Origin: Spirochaetaceae bacterium
GTDB taxonomy: Bacteria; Spirochaetota; Leptospiria; Leptospirales; Leptonemataceae
Reading direction: 5' to 3'
Assembly (NCBI GenBank): GCA_002730875.1
Contig: PCBI01000017.1
Span: forward strand, 124,001-188,000
DNA: 64,000 nt
The notes under the pieces are model-generated. The model was not told the origin of the DNA, searched no databases, and saw nothing but the letters and a program-made list of their open reading frames with translations. Below are positions 9,136-16,669 of this stretch, piece by piece. The translations under genes were made by a program, and so were the position numbers. Positions within the stretch are counted from its first letter, which is position 1. Each line of letters opens with the position of its first letter.

Positions 9136-9798
9136 ATGGACATTCTAATTCTGGAGTATGAAGAGATTCTAAAGCAAGGTTTCTGCACGGAAGAAGAGCT
9201 GGTAGCCCGAATCTGCGCGCTCTATCACTCCATAGTTCATGAAATCGATCCCGGGGTCTATTCCGTGGAAGATCAAATGGCCTGGTCGCCGGAGCCTCCG
9301 GCCGTGAGCGACTGGATCGAACGATTCAGAGAAGCTCCGCCGGCGCTGGCCTTTCTTGCATCAGCCTCTTCGGCACTTCCCTTTTCTAACGATACTTCGC
9401 ACGCGGCATCCATGGAACATCCCCGGGCTCCATTCGAATTGGCAGCCACCAGGGCCAGTGAGCCCGTTGCCGACAGGGGATCCGCAGCCCCATGGCTATC
9501 CCATCTACTGGGCTTTATGAACCTGGAAATGGACGGCGCCGGGGAAAGCAAACCTGGCTGCGGTCATATCGACCTGGCCTACGTCTCAACAAAGCATCAG
9601 CGAAAGGGAATCTCACAGAGACTGTACAGTCATCTGGAAAAGCAAGCGCGAGAAAGGGGTCTGCTGAGCCTGACGGTGGATGCATCGCATCTGGCCCGTC
9701 CCTTCTTCGAGAAGCAGGGTTTCCAATTCCGCACCGAAAATCAAGTTCCCCGCAACGGCCGCTGGATTACCAATTTTACGCTGGAGAAGGTTTTTTAG
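9136..9798 (+). CDS. GNAT-family N-acetyltransferase
   Basis: The protein has about 220 residues. The C-terminal half has the GNAT core: HIDLAYVSTKHQRKGISQRL carries the acetyl-CoA pyrophosphate loop (QRKGIS, of the R/Q-x-x-G-x-G/A type), and later ARPFFEKQGFQF is the usual last helix-strand. A hydrophilic segment (about residues 85-125) interrupts the domain. I chose ATG 9136 because AGGGA lies just upstream at 9126-9130; the frame is open back to a GTG at 9064 without a ribosome binding site. The substrate is unknown. It follows gatB on the same strand after about 190 bases. Confidence 0.8.
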   Translation: MDILILEYEEILKQGFCTEEELVARICALYHSIVHEIDPGVYSVEDQMAWSPEPPAVSDWIERFREAPPALAFLASASSALPFSNDTSHAASMEHPRAPFELAATRASEPVADRGSAAPWLSHLLGFMNLEMDGAGESKPGCGHIDLAYVSTKHQRKGISQRLYSHLEKQARERGLLSLTVDASHLARPFFEKQGFQFRTENQVPRNGRWITNFTLEKVF

Positions 9799-9862
9799 CT
9801 CTTCTCCCCGGTGCGCAGGCCTCGCTCGCGCCGAGCCCGCCGAGCCCTGCCGGACTTTATGG

Positions 9863-10780
9863 CTAAAGCACCAGCGGAAAGCAGGAAGGCAGGATTTCGT
9901 AGTCCACCCGGGCAGGGCCTTCCGAGCCGTACAGCTCGCCATCCGCTTCGCCCTGGATTTTCTTTTTGCTTTCCAGAGTCATTTTCCTTGCCTGGAACTG
10001 AGTGGATCCTGGAAAACCGTCAATATGTCCGGAGTAAACCCTGGAACTGGCCATAACCATTCGGGTCTTGCTAACGTCTCCCACGACCAATCCGTTGAAT
10101 AGACCGTCCTGCAGATCGGCGGTGGGTGCCCAGTTCATACCCCCGCCATTGAATCGACCGTTGCAGGCAAAGAAGTTCAGCAAACGCAACTCCCGGGAAT
10201 GGAGTTCCCCCTGCCCGTCTTCGTAGCTCAGTTTTACGATTTCCGGATTGTACAGAAACAGCGATTTTACCGTATGAAAGTAGTAGGCCGGCGAGCCATG
10301 CTGAAATCGTGATGATTTCAGACTCTGCATAATTTTGCCTGCTATGCCGGCCGAGGCAATATTGATGAAGTACCTGCGATCTTTCTCTGTGCGAACCAGG
10401 CCAAGGTCTACCAGCTTGAACGTATTCTTCTGAAGGGCCACGTCGTAGACCGCGCTGACCTGGCGCAGGGTCTTGATGAAATCGCTCCCCGTACCCAGCG
10501 AAATCACTCCCAGAGGAACGGTGTCGGAGAGGAGCTTACCCTCCTCGAAGTAGCCGTTAACGGCTTCATTAATGCTTCCGTCGCCCCCGGCCACGATAAT
10601 CTGAGCGTACCCTCCGCTCTTCAGCGCGGAGCGAACCTTCGCCGAGGCGTCCATGGGTCCGGAGGTTTCGTGGAGGTCGAACTCGCCCAGTTTCTCCCGG
10701 AGCTCGGGCTCCATCTCCTGAAAGGCTGCCCGAGCATTTCCTGCCCGACTCTTTGGATTCAGGATAATCAATCGTTTCAT
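9863..10780 (-). CDS. Diacylglycerol/lipid kinase family protein (YegS/DgkB-like)
   Basis: The protein has about 305 residues from ATG 10780. It opens KRLIILNPKSRAGNA, then IIVAGGDGSINEAVNGY (the GGDG nucleotide-binding motif) and GVISLGTGSDFIKTL. These are the hallmarks of the DAGK catalytic domain shared by YegS, DgkB and sphingosine kinases. It probably phosphorylates diacylglycerol or a related lipid at the membrane, returning it to the phospholipid pathway. The long frame begins at 10810, but ATG 10780 has an AGAGAG element at suitable distance. It follows glpD on the same strand after about 140 bases, so it may belong to the same transcript. Confidence 0.88.
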   Translation of the reverse strand: MKRLIILNPKSRAGNARAAFQEMEPELREKLGEFDLHETSGPMDASAKVRSALKSGGYAQIIVAGGDGSINEAVNGYFEEGKLLSDTVPLGVISLGTGSDFIKTLRQVSAVYDVALQKNTFKLVDLGLVRTEKDRRYFINIASAGIAGKIMQSLKSSRFQHGSPAYYFHTVKSLFLYNPEIVKLSYEDGQGELHSRELRLLNFFACNGRFNGGGMNWAPTADLQDGLFNGLVVGDVSKTRMVMASSRVYSGHIDGFPGSTQFQARKMTLESKKKIQGEADGELYGSEGPARVDYEILPSCFPLVL

Positions 10781-10922
10781 GAACATCTCTCTTCGCGCTC
10801 TCCCGGTCATCCAGAGGTTCGCGTATTATTGTTGTCTGATTTTGGCCGCCCAGGAAACGGAAGCAAAACCACTCTTCTCTGGCTGTCTTGTAGCCCTAAC
10901 CTGGCAAACGCTCAATCAGATG

Positions 10923-12563
10923 TCAGTCGGCTAAGAACGGAAGCTTGAGTTTTTCCACTGCGGACCGTATTTCTTCTTTCTTCTGATTCTCATCCCAGCC
11001 CAGCTCCCGAGCCATACAGCCGGCAATCTTCTCCAAAGCATCGTCCCCGGGCATTCCCAGTGTTCCCAGACCGGTTCTTCGCTGCAACACATCCAGAAGC
11101 CGCACCGCCATTTCTTCGCGCACCGCAAAGACAACCTGACCCAGAATCTCGCCATCATCGTTTAGGGTTTCTTTCCATTCCGGGTTCTGCTGACTCAGTT
11201 CGACGATTTTTTCCATTTCGGTACCATAGTTCACGCTCAGAGTATGCAAGGTATTGCTTGCAAACTCCGGATAGACCTCTTTGCGACTGGCCAGGTAATC
11301 GGTAAGCCCGGGCATATCGGAACCCACCAGAGGTAGCCTGGCCGTTCGCGAAGGCGGTAGCTTTCGACCCAGCTTTTTACCGATCACTTTCAGCGCGCTC
11401 TGAGCCAGGTTGCGGCTTGTAGTATACTTTCCCCCTTCCACAGTGATCAAGCCGGCCAGACCTTCTTTTTCGCCGTCGATGATTTCATACTTTCGGGACG
11501 ACTTGTAGCTGCTTTCGGTGTGAGTGTCAGTCAACGGGCGCAGTCCACCGTAAGCATGCACGATGTTGGAATAATCCAGTAGCTTTTCCTTAAGGGTGCT
11601 GTTGATCTCCTCCACAAATTCATCGATGCTTTCTTTGCTCACTCGGTACTGGTCCGGACTGCCCTGGTAGTCCTTATCGGTAGTTCCGTAAAGGCTGTAA
11701 CCTCGCCAGGGTATGGCAAAAAAGTGTCTTCCGCCGGGAGTGAGCAGAACCAGGGCATGGTCTTTTGTAATCTGCGGGCCGATGATGTGAATCCCCTCGG
11801 ACATTCGCACCGAGTGAGCAGTTTCCTGACCGGAAAGCTTTTTGATGATTCGCTCGGCCCAGGGCCCGCCGCTGTTGATAAAAAGCCTTCCCCGGACATT
11901 GACGGTCTTTCCGGAAATGCAATCTTTCACAGTGGCGGTGCGAAATCGGCCCTGCTCTTTTTCCAGATGCACGACTTCGGCATAGTTACTTGGCTGCGCT
12001 CCAAAGGCCGTAGCCGATTTGATGAAGGAAAGCGTCAGACGCTCCGGCGCCACACTTTGACAGTCATAGTACACCGCCCCGCCGGTGAGTCCTTCTGGAG
12101 GAAGCAATGGGGCAATCTGTAGGACTTCCGATTTTTTCAGGCTACGATGATGGGGCAGCTTCTTGGACTTATGCCTGGTATGCCCTTTGTCAAATGAAAG
12201 CAGATCATATAGAATCATCCCGGCCTTAATGATCCATTTGTTGGATTTCAAGTTGCCGTAATTGGGAATCAGGAATGGTAGGGGATACACCAGGTTGGGA
12301 GCAATGTCTTCCAGGATCCTTCTTTCCCGAAGAGATTCGCGCACAAGACCGAATTCCAGGTAATTCAGGTAACGCAATCCGCCATGGATTAACTTGGAGG
12401 TAGCGGCCGAGGTAGCTCCCCCAAAATCTCCCTTTTCGAACAAAGCTACCTTCAGACCTCGACTGGCGCCCTCGTATGCTATGCATGCCCCGGTGATTCC
12501 CCCGCCGATGATGACCAGATCAAACTCTTCGCCTTCTACCGTGTTTTCAATAAATCGTTTCAT
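10923..12563 (-). CDS. glpD: Aerobic glycerol-3-phosphate dehydrogenase (FAD, quinone-linked)
   Basis: The protein has 546 residues. The N-terminus has the FAD-binding motif FDLVIIGGGITGACIAYEG, then SKLIHGGLRYLNYLEFGLV, which is characteristic of GlpD. The C-terminal domain (from about 400) matches the GlpD cap region. GlpD oxidises sn-glycerol-3-phosphate to dihydroxyacetone phosphate and passes electrons to quinones at the inner membrane. Its ATG lies one base after the stop codon of the alkyl-DHAP synthase-like gene, so the two are translationally linked. This context suggests supply of DHAP for ether-lipid synthesis besides glycerol catabolism. Confidence 0.95.
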   Translation of the reverse strand: MKRFIENTVEGEEFDLVIIGGGITGACIAYEGASRGLKVALFEKGDFGGATSAATSKLIHGGLRYLNYLEFGLVRESLRERRILEDIAPNLVYPLPFLIPNYGNLKSNKWIIKAGMILYDLLSFDKGHTRHKSKKLPHHRSLKKSEVLQIAPLLPPEGLTGGAVYYDCQSVAPERLTLSFIKSATAFGAQPSNYAEVVHLEKEQGRFRTATVKDCISGKTVNVRGRLFINSGGPWAERIIKKLSGQETAHSVRMSEGIHIIGPQITKDHALVLLTPGGRHFFAIPWRGYSLYGTTDKDYQGSPDQYRVSKESIDEFVEEINSTLKEKLLDYSNIVHAYGGLRPLTDTHTESSYKSSRKYEIIDGEKEGLAGLITVEGGKYTTSRNLAQSALKVIGKKLGRKLPPSRTARLPLVGSDMPGLTDYLASRKEVYPEFASNTLHTLSVNYGTEMEKIVELSQQNPEWKETLNDDGEILGQVVFAVREEMAVRLLDVLQRRTGLGTLGMPGDDALEKIAGCMARELGWDENQKKEEIRSAVEKLKLPFLAD

Positions 12564-12564
12564 G

Positions 12565-14259
12565 CTAATTCCCTTTGCCCAGGCCCAGAACTCCCGGGTT
12601 GAGCAGTCCCCGGGGATCCAGATGATTCTTGATGGCAGTCAGTAAATCGAAAGCCACCGATCCGGCAGCCTCTGGATACCAGGGCGAAAGAAGCCTTCCG
12701 ATGCCATGATGATGGCTAATGGAGGCGCCGCTCTGGTAGATGGCGTCCACGACCTTATGATGATAGGCCTCGAACTCGGACCGGTCCATTCGACCAATGA
12801 AAATGAAATATAGATTGGCGCCCTGGGGATAGAAATGGGAAAGATGACTCATAACAACCACGTTGGCGTTTTCATGACAGGCATTGCGCACTGTTTCATG
12901 TACCCGGGGCAGATTCTCCCAGTTCGTGGAGCATTCCAGAGTGTCGATGATGACCCCAAAATCCATCAAATCGTCGCGCATATAAGGATCCTTGAATCGC
13001 CCCTTTTCCCATTTGCGCACCACGAAGGAAGTCGTCGGAAAACCGCCGAAGTGACGTACCCTTCTTCGCACGTTGGCCGCCGCCAAACGGGCGTATCGAT
13101 GCGAACCGTCCGCAGAGCCCAGCAACAAACAACGCTGTCCCGGTTTATAGCCGGCCCAGCGTAGCATGGTTTCGAGCGGCGTGCCCTGAACCCCATACAA
13201 ACGAAGAGCCACATCGGTTTCTTCCGGATCGGACAGACGAAAGACGGAAGGCATGCCCTCCTGACTTTGCAATACCTCCCTTACAGCCGCTAGACCGGAA
13301 GCGAAATCCTTGAACATATAGCTGAATCGTCGGGTATTCTGAGGTAAGTGTCTGCGAATACGCAAAGTGGCCGAAACCAGAATGCCAAGTGTTCCCTCGG
13401 AGCCCATCATCAACCCGTCGAAATCCGGTCCCATGGACTCCGCTGGAACTTCTCGTGTAACCAGATCGCCCTGCAGAGTCACATAGTCCTGGGAAATGAC
13501 CATCTGTTCGATCTTGCCGTAGTACGTTGAGTTCTGACCGGCCCCGCGGGTGACAATAGCGCCGCCCACGGTGGCAAACTCATAGGACTGGGGAAAGTGC
13601 CCCAGAGTGTAATTGTAGTCCAGGTTTTGCTCGCGCATGGCGCTTTGCAGCTGGCTTTCCAGATCGGGCAGAAGCATTCCGGCCTCTACCTGAACGGTTT
13701 CGTTCACAGGATTGATTTTTATGATTCGGTTTAAGTGCCGACTCAGATCCAGAGTGATCCCACCGGCAGGAGCTTCACATCCTCGGGTTACGCTGGAACC
13801 GGCCCCTCGGGTCTGAATGTGCACTCCATGCTCGGATGCGAAACGCAACAAATCTACTATCTCTTTGCGACTGGCTGGATAGACCACGGCATCGGGAACA
13901 TTTTCAAATATTTCCTGCCGGAGGCGAAACAGATCCAGCATGGTTTTTCCATAGGCCGCACGCACTCGATCATAACTATCTACGGAGACCTGATCCGACC
14001 CTACCAGGGATTGCAGCGACTTCAGCTGTGAATCGGTTAGCTTGCAGGGAATTTCGGCCTTGAAGCTTTCCAATCCGGCCGAAATCGGCTTTTCGAGCTC
14101 CGCCGAACTGAGGCCAAATTTTTCCAGCATCAGTGACACAAGTCGATGATTCGGATGCTTGTACTGATCCGGCGTCCCCCAGCGAAACAAGGACCGTAAC
14201 GAACGGGTCGGCGTCTCCAGCACCCAGGAAGGGCTCCATTTTTCTCTTTTATTCGACAA
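12565..14259 (-). CDS. FAD-linked oxidase, alkyldihydroxyacetonephosphate synthase-like
   Basis: The protein has 564 residues. A PCMH-type FAD domain covers about 100-290, with VHIQTRGAGSSVTRGCEAP (the FAD pyrophosphate loop) and FATVGGAIVTRGAG. The C-terminal domain ends with SGASISHHHGIGR near residue 515, the His-rich motif of eukaryotic and myxobacterial AGPS. AGPS replaces the acyl chain of acyl-DHAP with an alkyl group, the step that creates the ether bond of ether lipids. D-lactate or glycolate dehydrogenases share the fold but usually lack the HHHG motif in this form. Together with the adjoining glpD this favours an AGPS role; activity remains inferred. Confidence 0.85.
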   Translation of the reverse strand: MSNKREKWSPSWVLETPTRSLRSLFRWGTPDQYKHPNHRLVSLMLEKFGLSSAELEKPISAGLESFKAEIPCKLTDSQLKSLQSLVGSDQVSVDSYDRVRAAYGKTMLDLFRLRQEIFENVPDAVVYPASRKEIVDLLRFASEHGVHIQTRGAGSSVTRGCEAPAGGITLDLSRHLNRIIKINPVNETVQVEAGMLLPDLESQLQSAMREQNLDYNYTLGHFPQSYEFATVGGAIVTRGAGQNSTYYGKIEQMVISQDYVTLQGDLVTREVPAESMGPDFDGLMMGSEGTLGILVSATLRIRRHLPQNTRRFSYMFKDFASGLAAVREVLQSQEGMPSVFRLSDPEETDVALRLYGVQGTPLETMLRWAGYKPGQRCLLLGSADGSHRYARLAAANVRRRVRHFGGFPTTSFVVRKWEKGRFKDPYMRDDLMDFGVIIDTLECSTNWENLPRVHETVRNACHENANVVVMSHLSHFYPQGANLYFIFIGRMDRSEFEAYHHKVVDAIYQSGASISHHHGIGRLLSPWYPEAAGSVAFDLLTAIKNHLDPRGLLNPGVLGLGKGN

Positions 14260-14361
14260 AACAGATTCGTTCTGTCACAGGCCGGCGCGGAATCAATATC
14301 TTTTCCAATCCAGGGCCCGCGAAAAGCTGGATCGAGACCGGAGGGTTCCTTATCCTGGAGT

Positions 14362-15090
14362 ATGCTACTTGCGATCCCGGTGTACAATGAAGCCAGCTCT
14401 TTGAGAGAAGTATTCTCGGAGATCCTGGATCATCTTCCGGAACAAATCCAGGCAATCGTAGCGATAGACGACGGTTCCACCGACGGTTCGGCGGAAATCC
14501 TGGATGAACTGAGCAAAGAACAGAGTATTATATTTGTGCGCCATCATAGACAAAACCATGGATATGGCTGCGCAATGATAGAATCCATGAAGATCGCTCA
14601 AAAACATGGCTATTCCCATCTAATTACCATGGATTGCGACCGACAACATCGACCAGAAGACCTAATTCGCTTCCTGAATGTTGACCCTGACATTGATGTG
14701 GTATCCGGCTCCAGATATCTGCCGGAGTCGCGAAGACAGGGGCACGCCCCCGAAGATCGGGTGGAGATCAATTCTCGCATTACAGCCCGGCTCAACCGCA
14801 GGTATGGATGGAGTCTTACCGATAGTTTCTGCGGGTTCAAACGCTACAAAATGGAGAGAATCGATCCGGCCCTGTTTTCAGAAACGGGCTATGCCTTTCC
14901 CATGGAGTTCTGGCCCTACTGCCAGGGAAAAGGGCTCAAGATTCAAGAGCTGGCCGTATCACGCATCTACACCACAGACAGCCGTAGTTTTGGCGAAGAC
15001 CTGGACCGCCGTCGAAGACGGTATCGCTATTACCTGAATACCTTCAGGAAAGCCGAGAAGAAGTTTCAAGTCCGGGGAAGCAGGGCCTGA
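14362..15090 (+). CDS. Family 2 glycosyltransferase (dolichyl-phosphate mannosyltransferase-like)
   Basis: The protein has 242 residues, a bare GT-A domain. It starts LLAIPVYNEASSLREVF, then IVAIDDGSTDGSAEILDEL (nucleotide-sugar aspartates), then HLITMDCDRQHRPEDLIRF (the DxD-type metal site) and later DSFCGFKRYKME. No membrane anchor is seen, as in short DPM1-type enzymes that move a sugar onto a polyprenyl phosphate. Donor and acceptor are not known. It is divergent from the AGPS-like gene with about 100 bases between the starts. GGAG sits immediately before the ATG, which is closer than ideal, so the start is not certain. Confidence 0.88.
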   Translation: MLLAIPVYNEASSLREVFSEILDHLPEQIQAIVAIDDGSTDGSAEILDELSKEQSIIFVRHHRQNHGYGCAMIESMKIAQKHGYSHLITMDCDRQHRPEDLIRFLNVDPDIDVVSGSRYLPESRRQGHAPEDRVEINSRITARLNRRYGWSLTDSFCGFKRYKMERIDPALFSETGYAFPMEFWPYCQGKGLKIQELAVSRIYTTDSRSFGEDLDRRRRRYRYYLNTFRKAEKKFQVRGSRA

Positions 15091-15141
15091 ACGAAACTAT
15101 TTCCCATTGCCAGAAAACCAGCATGTCTTAGAATCGAGACC

Positions 15142-15684
15142 ATGCAGTCCTACAGTCAAAAGAGCGGCGAAAGGAAAGAAGGACGCATGTTGCAGCATCC
15201 CGGAGTCATCTGGCCCCGCTTTAGTCGCATGGTGCGGGCCACGGTCACCCTGACCCTGATCCAGTTGCTCTGGGCCTTTGGGCTCTTTTACATTGGAAGC
15301 AAACATCCAAATCTGATATTGATCCCTGGTGAGGAACCCATCCAGACCGACCAGAATAAAATCACCAGCCCCGAAATGCATCAGCGACGACCGGTGCTTT
15401 ACCGGCCCCTTGTGATCTACGCGCTTTATTCCATGCTACACGGATTCTACGTTTTGATTGCCTGCGGCATGGCCCGCTACCTCAGAAGCAAGGGCTGGCT
15501 CCGAACCGCTCTACTTTTCTCAGTGGTCCCTACACCGGGAGTCCTGTTTGGCCTTTTTCAGATCCCGCTGGCGCTCTACTTTTTGAATGCGCTACGAGAT
15601 CCGCTCTGGGACGAATTTTTTCGCTGGCAGACACGCCTTCAATCCGGGAATGATTTGACGCGCAATGCCCGCCATCAAAAGTAG
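15142..15684 (+). CDS. Unknown membrane protein upstream of tRNA-Asp
   Basis: The protein has 180 residues, or 165 if it starts at ATG 15187. Hydrophobic segments are seen at about 33-53 (VTLTLIQLLWAFGLFYIG), 93-110 (LVIYALYSMLHGFYVLIAC) and 122-145 (ALLFSVVPTPGVLFGLFQIP), so it probably crosses the membrane three times. I do not recognise the family. It follows the GT2 gene on the same strand by about 50 bases. Its stop codon is only 11 bases before tRNA-Asp, so the two may be on one transcript. Confidence 0.65.
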   Translation: MQSYSQKSGERKEGRMLQHPGVIWPRFSRMVRATVTLTLIQLLWAFGLFYIGSKHPNLILIPGEEPIQTDQNKITSPEMHQRRPVLYRPLVIYALYSMLHGFYVLIACGMARYLRSKGWLRTALLFSVVPTPGVLFGLFQIPLALYFLNALRDPLWDEFFRWQTRLQSGNDLTRNARHQK

Positions 15685-15695
15685 TGCATCGCTGA

Positions 15696-15769
15696 GGGGC
15701 AGTAGCTCAGCTGGTTAGAGTGCCGGTCTGTCACACCGGAGGTCGCGGGTTCAAGTCCCGTCTGCCCCG
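15696..15769 (+). tRNA. tRNA-Asp (anticodon GTC)
   Basis: A 74-base cloverleaf can be folded by eye. The acceptor is GGGGCAG paired with CTGCCCC, discriminator G. The D arm is GCTC/GAGT, the anticodon stem is CCGGT/ACCGG around loop CTGTCAC (anticodon GTC), and the T arm is GCGGG/CCCGT with TTCAAGT. CCA is not encoded. The 3' half of this gene and its flank recur twice in the next 700 bases. Confidence 0.97.
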
Positions 15770-15900
15770 CATCCAAATCTAGCCGTCCGCTTCTTACATC
15801 AACGTCATTATTCGGGAGCGCTCCCCCCGTTCAAAAACACCTACCGGCCCAACGTAGCATAATAATGCGGACGGGGAGATTTGCGATATGGGTAGACGGA
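15764..15900 (+). repeat. Direct repeat copy 1 (tRNA-Asp 3' end plus flank)
   Basis: This stretch is repeated at 16320-16456, always offset by 556 bases, with about seven mismatches over 137 bases by my count. It begins inside the acceptor stem of tRNA-Asp. Within it, CCGTCCGC (15783-15790) and GCGGACGG (15867-15874) are inverted, CATTATT and AATAATG (15808-15814 and 15861-15867) are inverted, and GGGAGCGCTCCC is a perfect palindrome. Weaker similarity continues past the end, around GGACAAGTGT-like sequence. Confidence 0.9.
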
Positions 15901-15981
15901 TCGCGAAGCCGAGAATTCTCGCGGGCGATGGACAGGATGTCCAAGTGTCCGCGGAGGCCAGGACGGCCGAGAGCGGACAAA

Positions 15982-16008
15982 CAAGTCCCGTCTGCCCCGC
16001 ATCCAAAT
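15982..16008 (+). repeat. Extra copy of tRNA-Asp 3' end (27 bp, identical)
   Basis: These 27 bases are identical to 15752-15778, which is half of the T arm, the 3' acceptor strand, the discriminator and nine flanking bases of tRNA-Asp. After it the sequence diverges from both large repeat copies. Duplicated tRNA 3' ends are the usual footprint of integration by tyrosine recombinases, but no integrase is nearby. Confidence 0.85.
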
Positions 16009-16228
16009 TCCGCTGCCCGCCCGCGGAAGAACTCTCTACACCCCCGATATTTTCGATCTCAAACGAAAAATGGATTAGCTGCGCGATGCTAGATCGGGTG
16101 GGAAGCGGGATTTGCCTTGTGGCAGATGGGTTGCGAAGCCGCTTTCGGGGGCATTCACGCCGTGCGCGCAAGCGCACATACGAATGCAAGCGGACGTGAT
16201 CACACGGACGCTTGCCAACCTTACGTGT

Positions 16229-16251
16229 GGTCACCATGGGAAATGGTGACC
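16229..16251. repeat. Perfect 9-bp inverted repeat
   Basis: GGTCACCAT at 16229-16237 is the exact reverse complement of ATGGTGACC at 16243-16251, separated by five bases. A second perfect pair, GCAAATCT and AGATTTGC, lies at 16275-16282 and 16284-16291 with a single base between. No T-run follows either, so they are not typical terminators. Confidence 0.75.
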
Positions 16252-16319
16252 AGTCCCGTCTGAGAGAACTGGCAGCAAATCTCAGATTTGCTATTGATCT
16301 ACTCTCGCCTTTCAGTTGA

Positions 16320-16456
16320 GCCCCGCATCCAAATCTAGCCGTCCGCTTCTTACATCAACGTCCATATTCGGGAGCGCTCCCCCCGTTCAAAAACACCTAC
16401 CGGCCCAACGTAGCATAATAATGCGGACGGGAAGATTTGCCGTATTGGTAGATGGA
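16320..16456 (+). repeat. Direct repeat copy 2
   Basis: This is the second copy of the unit starting in tRNA-Asp. It keeps the outer inverted arms (CCGTCCGC and GCGGACGG) and the central GGGAGCGCTCCC palindrome, but the inner left arm reads CCATATT instead of CATTATT, so the second inverted pair is lost. Only the last six bases of the tRNA are present, preceded by unrelated sequence (TCAGTTGA). Confidence 0.9.
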
Positions 16457-16669
16457 CGATGTCCACGGATGGACAAGTGTCGGCGGAGCCGTGGATGACG
16501 AACACGGATGTTCTCGCAGCTCTCGCGCCTCCTGCGCTTCGCAGCATAAGGGCATCCTTGCCCAAAAATGCCGCCGGAGACATGGATGTCGAGAGGCGGC
16601 GGGGCGGGAGTCGAGGCGCGAAGATGCGATTCCAGGCGCCCACCAATTAACTCTGCGTGTACGATCTGT

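Larger units (their letters stand above)
15770..16669. other. 900-bp gene-free tract built of tRNA-flank repeats and hairpins
   Basis: No convincing gene lies between tRNA-Asp and plsC. Frames of 98-147 codons on the minus strand exist but have arginine- and cysteine-rich compositions without family features, and two of them share their C-terminal ~30 codons only because the DNA is repeated. The tract holds two copies of a ~137-bp unit, one extra copy of the tRNA 3' end, and several perfect inverted repeats. I read it as a repeat-built recombination or integration site; a structured RNA is the alternative. Confidence 0.6.

Noticed and set aside
15794..16237. Minus-strand frame of 147 codons in the repeat tract, and a related one at 16350-16646
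   Set aside because: They share a C-terminal ~30 codons only because the DNA is duplicated. Composition is Arg/Ser/Pro-rich, with no ribosome binding site or domain.
15752..16456. CRISPR array
   Set aside because: There are only two or three long repeats at irregular spacing, and no cas genes.
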